This document shows positions 8,738-16,930 of a stretch of DNA of 17,356 nt, piece by piece; the first letter of the stretch is position 1, and every line of letters starts with the position of its first letter. The position numbers were made by a program, and so were the translations under genes. This stretch comes from Bacteroidota bacterium. Its GTDB lineage: Bacteria; Bacteroidota; Bacteroidia; Flavobacteriales; Crocinitomicaceae. The DNA is taken from positions 1 through 17,356 of the forward strand of contig JAKQEZ010000592.1 in NCBI GenBank assembly GCA_029558435.1, in the 5' to 3' direction. The notes under the pieces are model-generated. The model saw nothing but the letters and a program-made list of their open reading frames with translations. It was not told where the DNA came from and did not search any database.

Positions 8738-9045
8738 TTCTTCTTATTCGCTTTTATATATTTTACTCTTTCCTCTGTTACTTTCAGTGCTTCTATTCCT
8801 AAATCTTCGTCTTGAATTTCATATAAAATCTTGTCGCTTAGAAACGAAATCAAAAGTTCGTCTGCGTTGTAGCCGTAAATGTCGGCAAGTTTTAGAACTA
8901 CTTCTTTTGTAATCCGTCTCTCTCCACGTTCCATTTTGCTCAAAATAGCTACATCAATGTCGAGCAATGCAGCAACTTTCCGCAATGGAAGTTCCTTTTT
9001 TTCTCGAATGTGTCTTAACTTTTCGCCTATTTTCTTAGTTGACAT
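8734..9045 (-). CDS. XRE-family controller of the restriction operon
   Basis: This protein of about 103 residues has an N-terminal XRE/Cro-type helix-turn-helix (about 5-60, including KVAALLDIDVAILSKMERGERRI), the class that contains restriction controller (C) proteins and phage repressors. The C-terminal 40 residues are charged and helical. I place the start at 9045 (MSTKK) because this is where family similarity begins. An in-frame ATG at 9060 would add MSIVI, and both ATGs lie in copies of the same repeated sequence. It opens the operon and overlaps the restriction gene by 4 bp, a common layout for delaying nuclease production. A candidate binding site overlaps the start and the promoter, which suggests autoregulation. 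Confidence 0.85.
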   Translation of the reverse strand: MSTKKIGEKLRHIREKKELPLRKVAALLDIDVAILSKMERGERRITKEVVLKLADIYGYNADELLISFLSDKILYEIQDEDLGIEALKVTEERVKYIKANKKK

Positions 9046-9070
9046 AATTACTATTGACATAATGTGTCAA
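9039..9070. promoter_or_regulatory. Candidate controller operator at the XRE gene start
   Basis: TTGACATAAT occurs twice, 15 bp apart (9039-9048 and 9054-9063). The second copy forms an inverted repeat with the bases after it: TTGACA-N5-TGTCAA (9054-9070). The 15-bp period places the two direct copies about one and a half helical turns apart. Both candidate start codons of the controller lie inside these copies. The layout resembles controller boxes of restriction systems, where repressor binding covers its own promoter. Binding is inferred, not shown. Confidence 0.5.
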
Positions 9071-9075
9071 AATTA
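9068..9075 (-). promoter_or_regulatory. Candidate Bacteroidota -7 element for the restriction operon
   Basis: On the minus strand this reads TAATTTTG, an exact match to the Bacteroidota TAnnTTTG -7 pattern. A TTTG lies about 15 bp upstream, slightly closer than the usual -33 spacing, so the match is good but incomplete. Transcription would begin within a few bases of the ATG at 9060, giving a very short or absent leader. The element shares three bases with the candidate operator. Confidence 0.45.
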
Positions 9076-9150
9076 ATATTTTTCAGATTACAAATAGGAT
9101 TAATATTAAAAAAGTTTTCAACACCTCCGTTGCGTGTCGGCAAGATTGCA

Positions 9151-9203
9151 CTCTTTGACAAAGCTTTGGCTGTAGCGCTGGCTTGTGGGGCTTTGTCAAT
9201 GTG
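9151..9203. repeat. 53-bp direct repeat, right copy (self-palindromic)
   Basis: This is the partner of 365-417, with 48 of 53 identical and no gaps. Here the internal palindrome is exact: TTGACAAAGC (9155-9164) pairs with GCTTTGTCAA (9190-9199), leaving a 25-base loop. The copy lies upstream of the restriction operon promoter, whereas the left copy lies downstream of the last gene, so a shared role in transcription is less likely than a role tied to the island ends. Confidence 0.8.
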
Positions 9204-9386
9204 TGCAATATGGGTCGGCAGAATTTCAAAATTTTTGTGCGTTGGATAAAAAAAATTAAAACACATTCGGGTCGGCAATGAGTGTCGGGTTATATGTCTA
9301 TCTGTTTCGTTTTTCATTCCAAGTTTAACATTCATTTTTCATTGTCAATTTGCTGTGTCGTTGTCTTTTCTCCGCTTGTGCATAAC
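9155..9386. repeat. Right inverted repeat of the island
   Basis: This is the mirror copy of 181-413, ending in GTGCATAAC (9378-9386). The ordered shared blocks are listed under the left copy. The inner ends just inside the tips also agree: reading inward, both have TTATGCAC, two variable bases, then GCGG. No gene is supported across 9076-9386; the minus-strand frame through this region shares the peptide KALSKS with a frame in the left copy only because of the repeated DNA. Confidence 0.75.
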
Positions 9387-9511
9387 GGCTGGGGGTGTGG
9401 CAAGTGTGGGAGAGCGTGTTGCGTTTTCGTCCCCCGACGAAAATGCCCGAGCGGGCGAAACCGCTCCGAAGTCCCGATGTCAACCCACATTGGCTACACC
9501 CCTTGTTACCA
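9380..9511. repeat. attC-like imperfect palindrome with internal hairpins
   Basis: The arms 9392-9410 and 9484-9502 pair at 16 of 19 positions. Outside them lie GCATAAC (9380-9386) and GTTACCA (9505-9511), placed like the simple sites at the ends of an integron attC, although neither fits the RYYYAAC/GTTRRRY consensus fully. Inside are two smaller hairpins: an 11-bp stem (9421-9431 with 9436-9446, one G-T pair, CCCC loop) and a 6-bp stem, GAGCGG with CCGCTC, near 9449-9466. The overall length of about 130 bp is within the known range for long attC sites. No integrase is visible in the window. The left box coincides with the right tip of the island. Confidence 0.5.
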
Positions 9512-9626
9512 ACTGGGCGATCTTCTGTCAGAAGGTTGGGGCAGACATACTCTTTGCTTGGCTTAGGTTTGTGTGATAGCAATGGGGGACAAGCAATGTG
9601 TATGGCTGCGAAGCGAAGGGTTTCGA

Positions 9627-10148
9627 CTAGATTTTATTCAATGATTTAAGTGGTTCGGTTATTCTTTCGAGAAAACTTGTCTTTCCTGCTAGAATTTCGG
9701 CATTTAGTTCAATTTTAGTACTTATCTTAAATTCAGAACCATTTTCTATTAGGATTTCGTTTGTCAATGTTATTTTTGTAAAAAAGTAACCACCTGAACT
9801 TGAAATATCGATTACATTAGGAACTGAAATTATTTCTGTAACGAGTTTTTTATTGTAGAGGTATGGTATATTATCAAAACTCAAAATCACTTTTTGACCA
9901 TGTTTGATCTTATTTATCTCATTTGCTGGAATTTTAATAATTACAGTAATACTATCGCTTTTTTGCTCAAGGTATGCTGTTGTTTTTATTATATAATCAA
10001 ATTTAATAAAGTAGGATACTAAAAGGAAAGTAATAATTATAATTGACATTATAGCAATACCCATACGCACAATTATTGGTGGTATTTGCCCAATTACGCT
10101 CCTAGCCTTTTCGCTTCTTAATTCAATGTTATCAACTCCTATAACCAT
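9627..10148 (-). CDS. Compact HlyD-like membrane adaptor for the exporter
   Basis: This protein has 173 residues from the ATG at 10148, which follows the transporter stop by one base. A TTG start at 10160 would add four residues and overlap the transporter gene. One membrane segment spans about 26-48, after a short cytoplasmic part. The remainder resembles the beta-barrel half of HlyD-type adaptors: TVIIKIPANEINKIKHGQKVILSF, written here only as residues about 68-91, matches the usual strand-turn with 'i..GQ.v'. The lipoyl domain and alpha-hairpin found in full-length HlyD (usually 350-450 residues) are missing, so it is either a reduced version or a decayed copy. It would join the C39 transporter in the envelope. 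The 115 bp beyond its stop, back to the attC-like palindrome, hold nothing I recognise. Confidence 0.6.
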   Translation of the reverse strand: MVIGVDNIELRSEKARSVIGQIPPIIVRMGIAIMSIIIITFLLVSYFIKFDYIIKTTAYLEQKSDSITVIIKIPANEINKIKHGQKVILSFDNIPYLYNKKLVTEIISVPNVIDISSSGGYFFTKITLTNEILIENGSEFKISTKIELNAEILAGKTSFLERITEPLKSLNKI

Positions 10149-10149
10149 A

Positions 10150-12360
10150 TTAATATCCAAGGTCTAATTGATTTTTAACAAGTTGAAAATATGCCCCCTT
10201 TTTTTCTGTTAATTCTTGATGATTGCCAACTTCTGCAACTTTACCATCAGCCAATACCACAATTTGGTCAGCATTTTTTACAGTACTTAAACGGTGTGCA
10301 ACTATAACCACTGTTTTCCCTTGGTAAAATTCTTGAAGGTTCTCAACAATTACACGTTCATTGTTAGCATCTAGGGCATTTGTAGCTTCGTCAAAAAATA
10401 GAAAATAAGGGTTGCGATACACCGCACGAGCAATCAGCAATCGCTGACGTTGGCCATGACTCAAACCCTGACCCTCTTGACCAATCATTGTGTTAAATTT
10501 AAGGGGTAACCCCATCACAGTATCGTAAATATTGGCCATCTTTGAGGCCATAGCTAACTTTTTCGTATCAATTTCGCCGTCAGCAGTAGCAATATTTCGG
10601 GCAATAGATTCTGAGAATATGAAACCATCCTGCATAACCACACCACACTGCTCTCGCCACCAGGTTGAATTGATTGATGTTAAGTTTTTCCCGTTAACAA
10701 AGATTGAACCCTCAGAGGGAGAGTAATAACTTAGAATTACCTTGAGTAATGTGGTTTTACCGCTGCCGCTGTACCCTACAATTGCAGTAACTTTTCCTTG
10801 AGGTATGCTAATATTTACCCCATCGAGTACTTTGGGAGACGTTGGGCCATCATATCGGAATGAAAGGTCATGGATATCTATACTGCCTCCAGAAAAATTT
10901 GGGATAACACATTGAGAAGGATGTACTTCTTCTTCCTTTATATGAATTTCATTAATGCGATCTAAGCTGATTTTAACGTCCTGCAAGTCAAGGGTGAAGT
11001 GAACAGCCTGTTCAATTGGTAGTGCCAATTGACCTATAATGTATTGGGTGGCTAACATCATACCTAATGTCATTTCGCCACTAATAACTGCAGTAGCGGC
11101 CATAATGGTGATAATCATATTTTTGCCCTCGTTAATGAGGATGTTTCCAGCCTCACGACGCTGCTCTAACTTCAATGCCTCAGTGTGCAACTCCAGCAAG
11201 TCAACCTGAATGTCCTCCCACTCGTAGCGTTTCCTGTTTGTGCAACCCTGCAGTTTAATCTCTTGCATGCCTGCTATAAGTTGATAGGTAGTGGATTGGT
11301 TTTGCGAACGACGGTTAAAGAATTTATAATCAAGCAGCCTGCGTTGTTTCAGGAAAATAGCCACCCAACCAGCATATATTATACTGCCCAATAAGAAAAT
11401 TGCGAAAATCTTTACACTGTAGTAAAGGAGCACTGCGCCGAAGGTGATTAGTGAAAAAAAGGAGAACACTGTTTGCAATGAACGAGAGGTAATAAAGAGT
11501 TCCACGCGTTCGTGATCTGCCATACGCTGCAGAATATCGCCTGAACGTCTGGTGTCGAAGTATCCCATAGGAAGTTTTAAAAGTTTTATGAGAAAATCTG
11601 ACACAAGCGATAAATTAATACGCACACTTACGTGCAACAGAAGCCAACGACGGATATAATCAATTACAGTACGACTAATAATGAGCATGGCTTGCGCCAA
11701 CAGCACCACGTAAATAAATGAAAGATTACGATTGCCAACACCAATATCCACAATTGCTTGTGTAAGAAATGGAAAAATCAGTTGCAGCAAAGATCCGAAA
11801 AGAAGACCTAGTGCCATTTGCGCAAAGTATGACCTATACCGACGAAAATATGATAGCAACATACCTAAGCCTCGGCGAACTGGCTCATCGTTTTTTTGTT
11901 CAAAAAATTTTCTTGTAGGTTCTAGTAACAATACTAGTCCCTTCTCCTGACCTTCGTTTAAAGTATTTGCCCAGTGTTGCCTAACTTCCTCTTCTGTAAA
12001 TGTAGCGTTACCAAAGGCAGGGTCGGCAATGTGGAATAAAGTATTTCCCTTTGAAAACCAGCTATGAGATACTCTATGCAACACAACAAAATGCTGATGA
12101 TTCCAATAGAGGATGCAAGGAAATGGACGTTTCTCAAGCAGGGTGGACAAAGGTATGCGCCCTCCTACTGTCCGAAACCCTAGTAGTTCTGCAGCGTGAC
12201 TAATAGCTAACATAGATACGCCAATACGAGTAGTGTGGCAAAGTTCTCTAATGGTGTCCTGTGTTAGTTTTAATCCATAGTGTGCTGCTAACATAGTTAA
12301 GCAAGCAGCACCACAATCCATTGAATCGTGCTGTAGTTGAATAGGAAATTGCTTCGGCAT
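10150..12360 (-). CDS. C39-peptidase ABC exporter (PCAT)
   Basis: This 736-residue protein has three parts. The C39 peptidase (about 1-145) shows catalytic Cys16 in DCGAAC, His90 in NHQHFVV and Asp113 in ADPAFG, all intact. The membrane domain (about 165-470) has six hydrophobic segments. The ATPase has Walker A GYSGSGKTT (529-537), Q-loop QDGF (577-580), signature LSHGQ (633-637), Walker B FLFFDE (653-658) and His689. Such transporters cut leader peptides after a double-glycine-type site while exporting the core. The gene starts 13 bp after the receptor gene and is followed by the HlyD-like gene. Its natural substrate here is the cysteine-rich precursor at 17011-17184. All key residues are present, so the exporter looks functional. 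Confidence 0.92.
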   Translation of the reverse strand: MPKQFPIQLQHDSMDCGAACLTMLAAHYGLKLTQDTIRELCHTTRIGVSMLAISHAAELLGFRTVGGRIPLSTLLEKRPFPCILYWNHQHFVVLHRVSHSWFSKGNTLFHIADPAFGNATFTEEEVRQHWANTLNEGQEKGLVLLLEPTRKFFEQKNDEPVRRGLGMLLSYFRRYRSYFAQMALGLLFGSLLQLIFPFLTQAIVDIGVGNRNLSFIYVVLLAQAMLIISRTVIDYIRRWLLLHVSVRINLSLVSDFLIKLLKLPMGYFDTRRSGDILQRMADHERVELFITSRSLQTVFSFFSLITFGAVLLYYSVKIFAIFLLGSIIYAGWVAIFLKQRRLLDYKFFNRRSQNQSTTYQLIAGMQEIKLQGCTNRKRYEWEDIQVDLLELHTEALKLEQRREAGNILINEGKNMIITIMAATAVISGEMTLGMMLATQYIIGQLALPIEQAVHFTLDLQDVKISLDRINEIHIKEEEVHPSQCVIPNFSGGSIDIHDLSFRYDGPTSPKVLDGVNISIPQGKVTAIVGYSGSGKTTLLKVILSYYSPSEGSIFVNGKNLTSINSTWWREQCGVVMQDGFIFSESIARNIATADGEIDTKKLAMASKMANIYDTVMGLPLKFNTMIGQEGQGLSHGQRQRLLIARAVYRNPYFLFFDEATNALDANNERVIVENLQEFYQGKTVVIVAHRLSTVKNADQIVVLADGKVAEVGNHQELTEKKGAYFQLVKNQLDLGY

Positions 12361-12373
12361 TTAATATTTATCC

Positions 12374-14680
12374 TTACTTTTTATCAGTTTCGTAGTGAGT
12401 GTTTATCTTCTCCATGTCGTATTTCTTCCCAACATTGAATAGGTAGGTTATCCGGAATGCAAACCCATAGGTGTCATGCTTAAAAGTGTATATTCCTTCT
12501 ATGTCGCCATCATAAGTAAATGATTTTTCCTTAGATTTTGATAATCCACGCAAACCAGCATATAGGTTAAGATTCTGTTTATAGAATCGCTTCATTATAA
12601 AAACAGCGTCTAGTGAATAGTTGGGATCGGCATAGCCTTGTGCGTGTAACAACTTGCCGTTGTATGAGCCGAAGGCTCCTATACCAAATCCTTTAGGAAG
12701 ACCCATGCTTATCATCAGGTATGATGAATATGATGAGTTATGTCTAGTAACCCCATCATTATGATACTCTTCGTAAAACAAGTTGAAGTTTGGCTCGATT
12801 TCTATGAACTGAAATAATATAATAGTGCCACTAACCCTGATACCTGTACGAATTCTATCAGCAGAGTTATTGTAGGTTATGGTACAAAATGCATTCGAAT
12901 CGTACGATTTATTACTTGATACCAGTTTATTAGTGGAGTGAAAGTACACTGTACTGTTTATAGAAAAGGGCAATTTTCGAAATGAATGCGAAAGTTCAAC
13001 TGCATCTCGCACAGAAGGACTTAACATTGGATTACCAATTAATGCCGTCATGCTGTCTATCTCAATGCGGTAGGGAGATAGAGTCCAAGCTGAGGGGTAA
13101 AATGTTGTCCGACGGTACTCTACCTTTAACCTATTCACCTTGTTAAGTTGCTTGGAAATAATTAAGGTTGGGAAAAGAGCTTACTGAGAAGTAGAAGCAA
13201 AAGATGTATTTGTAAACTTATTTTCATTTTGTTCTGCTTTAAGCCCTAAGTTTATGTCGAAGCCTTTTAGGTTTAAATATAGGTCTGTATAGCCATTATA
13301 CCTTAGATTGAAAAAATCGTTACCGAGAATTGACCCGCTTAACGTACCATTGAATTTTTGATAGTATGTTTGAACCCCTGCTGTCAACCGCATCACATTG
13401 CTAATCTGATTAATATACTCGACTTTTATGTTAGCTGATTGCTTTTTCCCATTTTCATCGTTAGCATTGGTTGGTGAACCTTCGTATGAATAGTCCGAAT
13501 ACTCATCTCCGTCCATATAGTGAAGGTTGATATTGGCAGTAAGAGAATTACCCTCCTTGATAAATTTTCTTTTGTAGTAGATCGTATAATTTCCAATGAA
13601 GTACTCAGAGTTATTTCGTATCGAAAAAGGTGTTAGCGATGTTGAAGTACCATTGTTAATGATTATTGGCTTGAATGAAATATCTTTATCAACTCTTGCT
13701 AAACTATTCTGGGTTGAAATGTTAATAAAGTTATTAGGGCTTGGGTAGTAATCTAAATTAAACAAAAAACTGTGAGCTATCTCAAAAGGGTTATTGCAGT
13801 AACCGTTTGTTTTATATGATTCATTAGTAAGCGTGTTATTGCGAATTTCCGAGCTTTCCCATGAGTTATTACGCAAGTAATTGGTATACACGATGTTTGT
13901 GCGTGTTTTTTTACCACCAATGACAATACCAGAATAAGCATCTATATACCGTCCACTAGGCATAAAGGTAGCATCAAAATCCCCCGAATAGCCCTTGCGT
14001 GGCTCTCGTTTAAGAACTATGTTAATTACCCCATCGTAATCAACATCTACACTCGATGGGGGCGATGTTATAACCTCAACCTTTTCGATATCTCTGGGGT
14101 TAATTGAGCGAATATCTATCGATCGCCCGGTGTTTATTCCATTAACGAGCACTAATGAGTTTTCTTTACCTTTTATTTTAGTTTCGAGAGTAATAGGATT
14201 TACCATAATCTCGGGAAGACTACTTAAAATGTCGGGTGTGCCTATAGCTTTTGAAAGGATTGTGCTGTCCATCACGTAGACAATTCTGTCGAGCAAATTT
14301 TGCACTTTTCGCTGTCCTGTTACCTGTACTTCGTTGATCAGATTAATATCGGGCATTAGGGCAATGAAACCAAAATCTAAAGTCTTTTGGTGTAGTTTTA
14401 TGTTAAATGGAATTTCTTTACGTTGGTAGCCCACGTAGCTAACCATAACCATAAAACCATTTTTAACATCTACTTTTGAGAAATTAAAGCTTGCTAACGA
14501 ATCGTAGGCTATTCCAGCAAATACTGTTTTGTTGCTGATATTAATAACTTGTATTGTTGCATACGGAAGAGGCTCACGGGTTAAACTATCTACAACCGAA
14601 CCCTTAATTTGGACTGTTTGTGAATACAAAGTCAGTGGTAATAAGAAAATAAAAAAAAGGAAATTAAATAATCTTGTCAT
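12374..14680 (-). pseudogene. Outer-membrane beta-barrel receptor split by an in-frame TAA
   Basis: The reading frame from the ATG at 14680 continues to 12374 as 769 codons including the final stop, but codon 500 is TAA (13183-13181). The upstream part has a signal peptide (about 1-20), a carboxypeptidase-regulatory-like domain (about 22-105, with the typical VSYVGY) and a TonB-plug-like domain (about 115-225), then barrel strands. After the stop the same frame reads ALFPTLIISKQLNK and goes on with YRRTTFYPSAWTLSPYRI, the familiar outer-membrane barrel pattern, to the end of the barrel. This looks like a single base substitution, since no frame shift is needed. A GTG at 13138 could restart translation, but would give an incomplete barrel. 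It could be a sequencing error, readthrough or true loss. It is followed 13 bp later by the exporter. Confidence 0.85.
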
Positions 14681-14739
14681 TTTTATCTAGTTTTTGTTTA
14701 GTACAAAATGTAAGTTCAACTTTGATGGTTAGGTACACC

Positions 14740-14774
14740 CAAAATTACATGCAATAACCAACGATTCTTTGCAA
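14740..14774 (-). promoter_or_regulatory. Candidate internal promoter ahead of the receptor gene
   Basis: On the minus strand, TAATTTTG (14747-14740) matches the Bacteroidota -7 pattern exactly. A TTG at 14774-14772 lies 24 bases upstream, slightly far for a -33 element. The leader to the ATG at 14680 would be about 50 bases. It sits in the 124-bp gap after the radical SAM gene, so the receptor, exporter and adaptor could be transcribed separately from the maturase. Confidence 0.4.
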
Positions 14775-14804
14775 GTCAATGCATCATTGTATATGCAGTT
14801 AATG

Positions 14805-16334
14805 CTATTCACAATATGTTAAATATTTAGGTGTTGGAGCATAGGGGCAATTTGGAACTGGATAGAGCCAATTTTCCTCGCCGTATGCTGCCATGGCATC
14901 CACCCAGCAAACACCTAAGTTGTAACGGCATTCGGTAAACTCTGGGCAACTGGAGCAGGGGCTTCTTTCAGGAAAAACTGATTGGGAAATATAGAAGAGG
15001 TCTTTGGCTTTCTTAGAGTTCCAAACATCCATTATCGAACTTTCCAAAATATTTCCAAATATTAAATTGCTATTAAAGTATGCCTTTTCGCAAAGCGTAA
15101 CATCTCCATTTGGTAATATAAGGAATGAACTTTGGTTTCCTGTACACCTTGATCGTTTGGCAAAATTAACTTTCTTTACTTCAAAGGATTGATTAATTAC
15201 CTTGTCCTCAACAGAAACATCAGCTGTTACTTTAAAGTGGCATTCATCATTTTTCCGTAGGACTAACTCCTTAATTTCCTTTATATTTTTAGAAGTTAAG
15301 CGATATGAAAAAAACTGTTCTTGTGTTTTGTACATTGAATGAGCTGGTGCCGTAAACTCGATAATAAAAATGTTTTTGAATTGCTTAAAGTAGTCAATAT
15401 ACTGCTCCATTCGCTTAATATTAAAGATGAACGAACTAATAACAGGCTTTAACTTTATCCTGAAATTATTCTCATTCAATATTTTTATAGTATTAATGAT
15501 ATTCAATCCATAGTTGTCGTTTACTTTAAGATTAGTTTTAAGATCATCAATAAATATCGAATCAAGAGATACCTGTATCTCTTTCACACCCAATTCTTTT
15601 AACTGTTTTACTTGTTTGATTGACAATGGGCACTTGGTGGAAATATAAACCGAATATTTTGCCTTAAATAACTCCTTTAACAATTCATACCAATGCTCGT
15701 AAAGAAAAAGTTCACCCCCCTGTATGTCAATGTTCCGAAAGCCTAATCTTTTTGTTTCATCAATTATTTCTACCAAACGATCAAATGGAATTTTACAATC
15801 GTAAATATGTCTTTTATCAGCATAGCAGTATACGCAATCTGTTACACACCTGTTGTTTAGTAGAATTGAAGCCTCTATTGGAATATTATATCGAGCGGTT
15901 TCAAAATCAAGGGCAACTTTTAAATTAAAATCGTGTACGGTGTATGTTCTGAACGGAAAATTGTTCTCGTACTCTACCAAAACCTTTGGAGGAAAATAAA
16001 AGAAATTGTTGTCGTATTCAACTACAACCCTCTTTTCGTTTCCAATAAATTTGGCAATTAAATTATAAGTGCTCTCGATAGATAAATCAAAAAAAAATGC
16101 CATTTCTGCAAGGTTTTCTTTTAGTGTTTTATCGCCCTTTAAGAATGAAAGCATCATAGCATGGATAGGATGAATAAATGTTGCCAGGTTTTCTTGTGCA
16201 ATTTTATCAAAATCCTTTGATCCAGATGCTGCTAATATAATGCGATTAATGTCGCTTCGCAAAATATAGTTTGAATTTAGGATGAAATATTTATCGAGCA
16301 ACTCGTTATTTATATTAAAATTCAACTCCTTCAT
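14805..16334 (-). CDS. Radical SAM/SPASM peptide maturase
   Basis: This 509-residue protein has an N-terminal part (about 1-150) that may hold a leader-binding winged helix (about 50-100). Next comes a radical SAM core with Cys163, Cys167 and Cys170 (CVTDCVYC) binding the catalytic iron-sulphur cluster, and GGE (206-208) near the methionine site. The SPASM extension carries eight cysteines at 397, 415, 460, 463, 469, 476, 496 and 508 for auxiliary clusters. Relatives modify RiPP precursors, for example by joining cysteine sulphur to an alpha carbon (sactipeptides) or by other carbon-centred links. The precursor with four cysteines encoded upstream is the obvious substrate. Which bond is formed cannot be read from the sequence. 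It starts 41 bp after the DUF6934-like gene. Confidence 0.88.
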   Translation of the reverse strand: MKELNFNINNELLDKYFILNSNYILRSDINRIILAASGSKDFDKIAQENLATFIHPIHAMMLSFLKGDKTLKENLAEMAFFFDLSIESTYNLIAKFIGNEKRVVVEYDNNFFYFPPKVLVEYENNFPFRTYTVHDFNLKVALDFETARYNIPIEASILLNNRCVTDCVYCYADKRHIYDCKIPFDRLVEIIDETKRLGFRNIDIQGGELFLYEHWYELLKELFKAKYSVYISTKCPLSIKQVKQLKELGVKEIQVSLDSIFIDDLKTNLKVNDNYGLNIINTIKILNENNFRIKLKPVISSFIFNIKRMEQYIDYFKQFKNIFIIEFTAPAHSMYKTQEQFFSYRLTSKNIKEIKELVLRKNDECHFKVTADVSVEDKVINQSFEVKKVNFAKRSRCTGNQSSFLILPNGDVTLCEKAYFNSNLIFGNILESSIMDVWNSKKAKDLFYISQSVFPERSPCSSCPEFTECRYNLGVCWVDAMAAYGEENWLYPVPNCPYAPTPKYLTYCE

Positions 16335-16375
16335 AGAAAAAAATCCTTGATTAATTTGTTTAAAAACGATCCATA

Positions 16376-16852
16376 TTACTTCTTTTTGATTAAAAGAGCG
16401 TTATAATGTACATTTAATTTATACCTTTCCCAATGCTCATTTGTTTTACTTCCAAATATAACAAAGTACTTATTAGAAAAATTCCAATTACTAGTTAACC
16501 ACATCAAAAAAAGACGCGTTCTTACATTTGTACTCCCGCTAAAACGAACTAATCTAGTAGGGAAACGATTTAAAAAATCATAAAGTATCCAAACTATTGT
16601 ATTTAGCACCATCGTGGTATCGTGATTATTAGTTACCGCATATTCATCAATTACTCCAGTTGTTTCGTTTATATCTCCAAATCGAAATTGGTATATCCGT
16701 TTTACAGGGGATTCAATGAATTGAGCTACTTTTTTAATAGACCCTCGACTACCAATGCTATAAAAACAGTATTCAAAACGATTACTAATGCAGGTCACTT
16801 CATACTTTTTTATTTTTTCCATTATATCTGAATTTTTAACACTGAAATTCAT
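16376..16852 (-). CDS. DUF6934-like protein in the RiPP locus
   Basis: With the start at 16852 this protein has 158 residues. It shows the pattern I associate with DUF6934, common in Bacteroidota: FYSIGSRGSIKKVAQF near the N-terminus, then YQFRFGD, NNHDTTMVLNTIVWILYDF, SGSTNVRTRLF and a C-terminal NVHYNALLIKKK. The function of the family is unknown. A longer frame begins at 16948, but its first 32 residues are coded by the hairpin arm and loop and have no family match, so I use the inner start; 16822 is a further option. It lies between the precursor and the maturase. It may be an unrelated passenger or an accessory factor; the sequence does not decide. Confidence 0.68.
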   Translation of the reverse strand: MNFSVKNSDIMEKIKKYEVTCISNRFEYCFYSIGSRGSIKKVAQFIESPVKRIYQFRFGDINETTGVIDEYAVTNNHDTTMVLNTIVWILYDFLNRFPTRLVRFSGSTNVRTRLFLMWLTSNWNFSNKYFVIFGSKTNEHWERYKLNVHYNALLIKKK

Positions 16853-16930
16853 TGTACTAAAGTCTATAAAACAATGCAATAAAATCCCAATAAGATAGAA
16901 ATTAAAAATACACTCAAACTCATGCAATAA

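Larger units (their letters stand above)
181..9386. mobile_element. Inverted-repeat-bounded restriction-modification island, apparently non-autonomous
   Basis: Two long imperfect inverted repeats (181-413 and 9155-9386; 233 and 232 bp) enclose a tightly packed set of eight minus-strand genes, all plausibly defence-related. The last gene ends 23 bp from the left repeat and the first begins about 95-110 bp from the right one. The outer tips are GTTATGCAC and GTGCATAAC. No transposase, integrase or relaxase is encoded within, so movement would need an enzyme in trans. I see no convincing target-site duplication: the flanks are TATATACCGT on the left and GGCTGGGGGT on the right. Seen directly: the repeats and gene content. 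Inferred: that the whole stretch moves as a unit. It could instead be an integron-like cassette or an ancient, immobile unit. Confidence 0.6.

Noticed and set aside
9151..9386. CRISPR-like repeats near the restriction operon
   Set aside because: There are no regularly spaced short repeats with unique spacers and no cas genes; the repeats are single paired end sequences.
9282..9649. Overlapping plus-strand frames in the attC-like region
   Set aside because: They are open only because the folded region is GC-rich; several frames are open at once and none resembles a protein family.
12374..13138. The second half of the receptor as an independent gene from GTG
   Set aside because: Its frame is continuous with the upstream part apart from one stop, and it would encode only the end of a barrel without a signal peptide.
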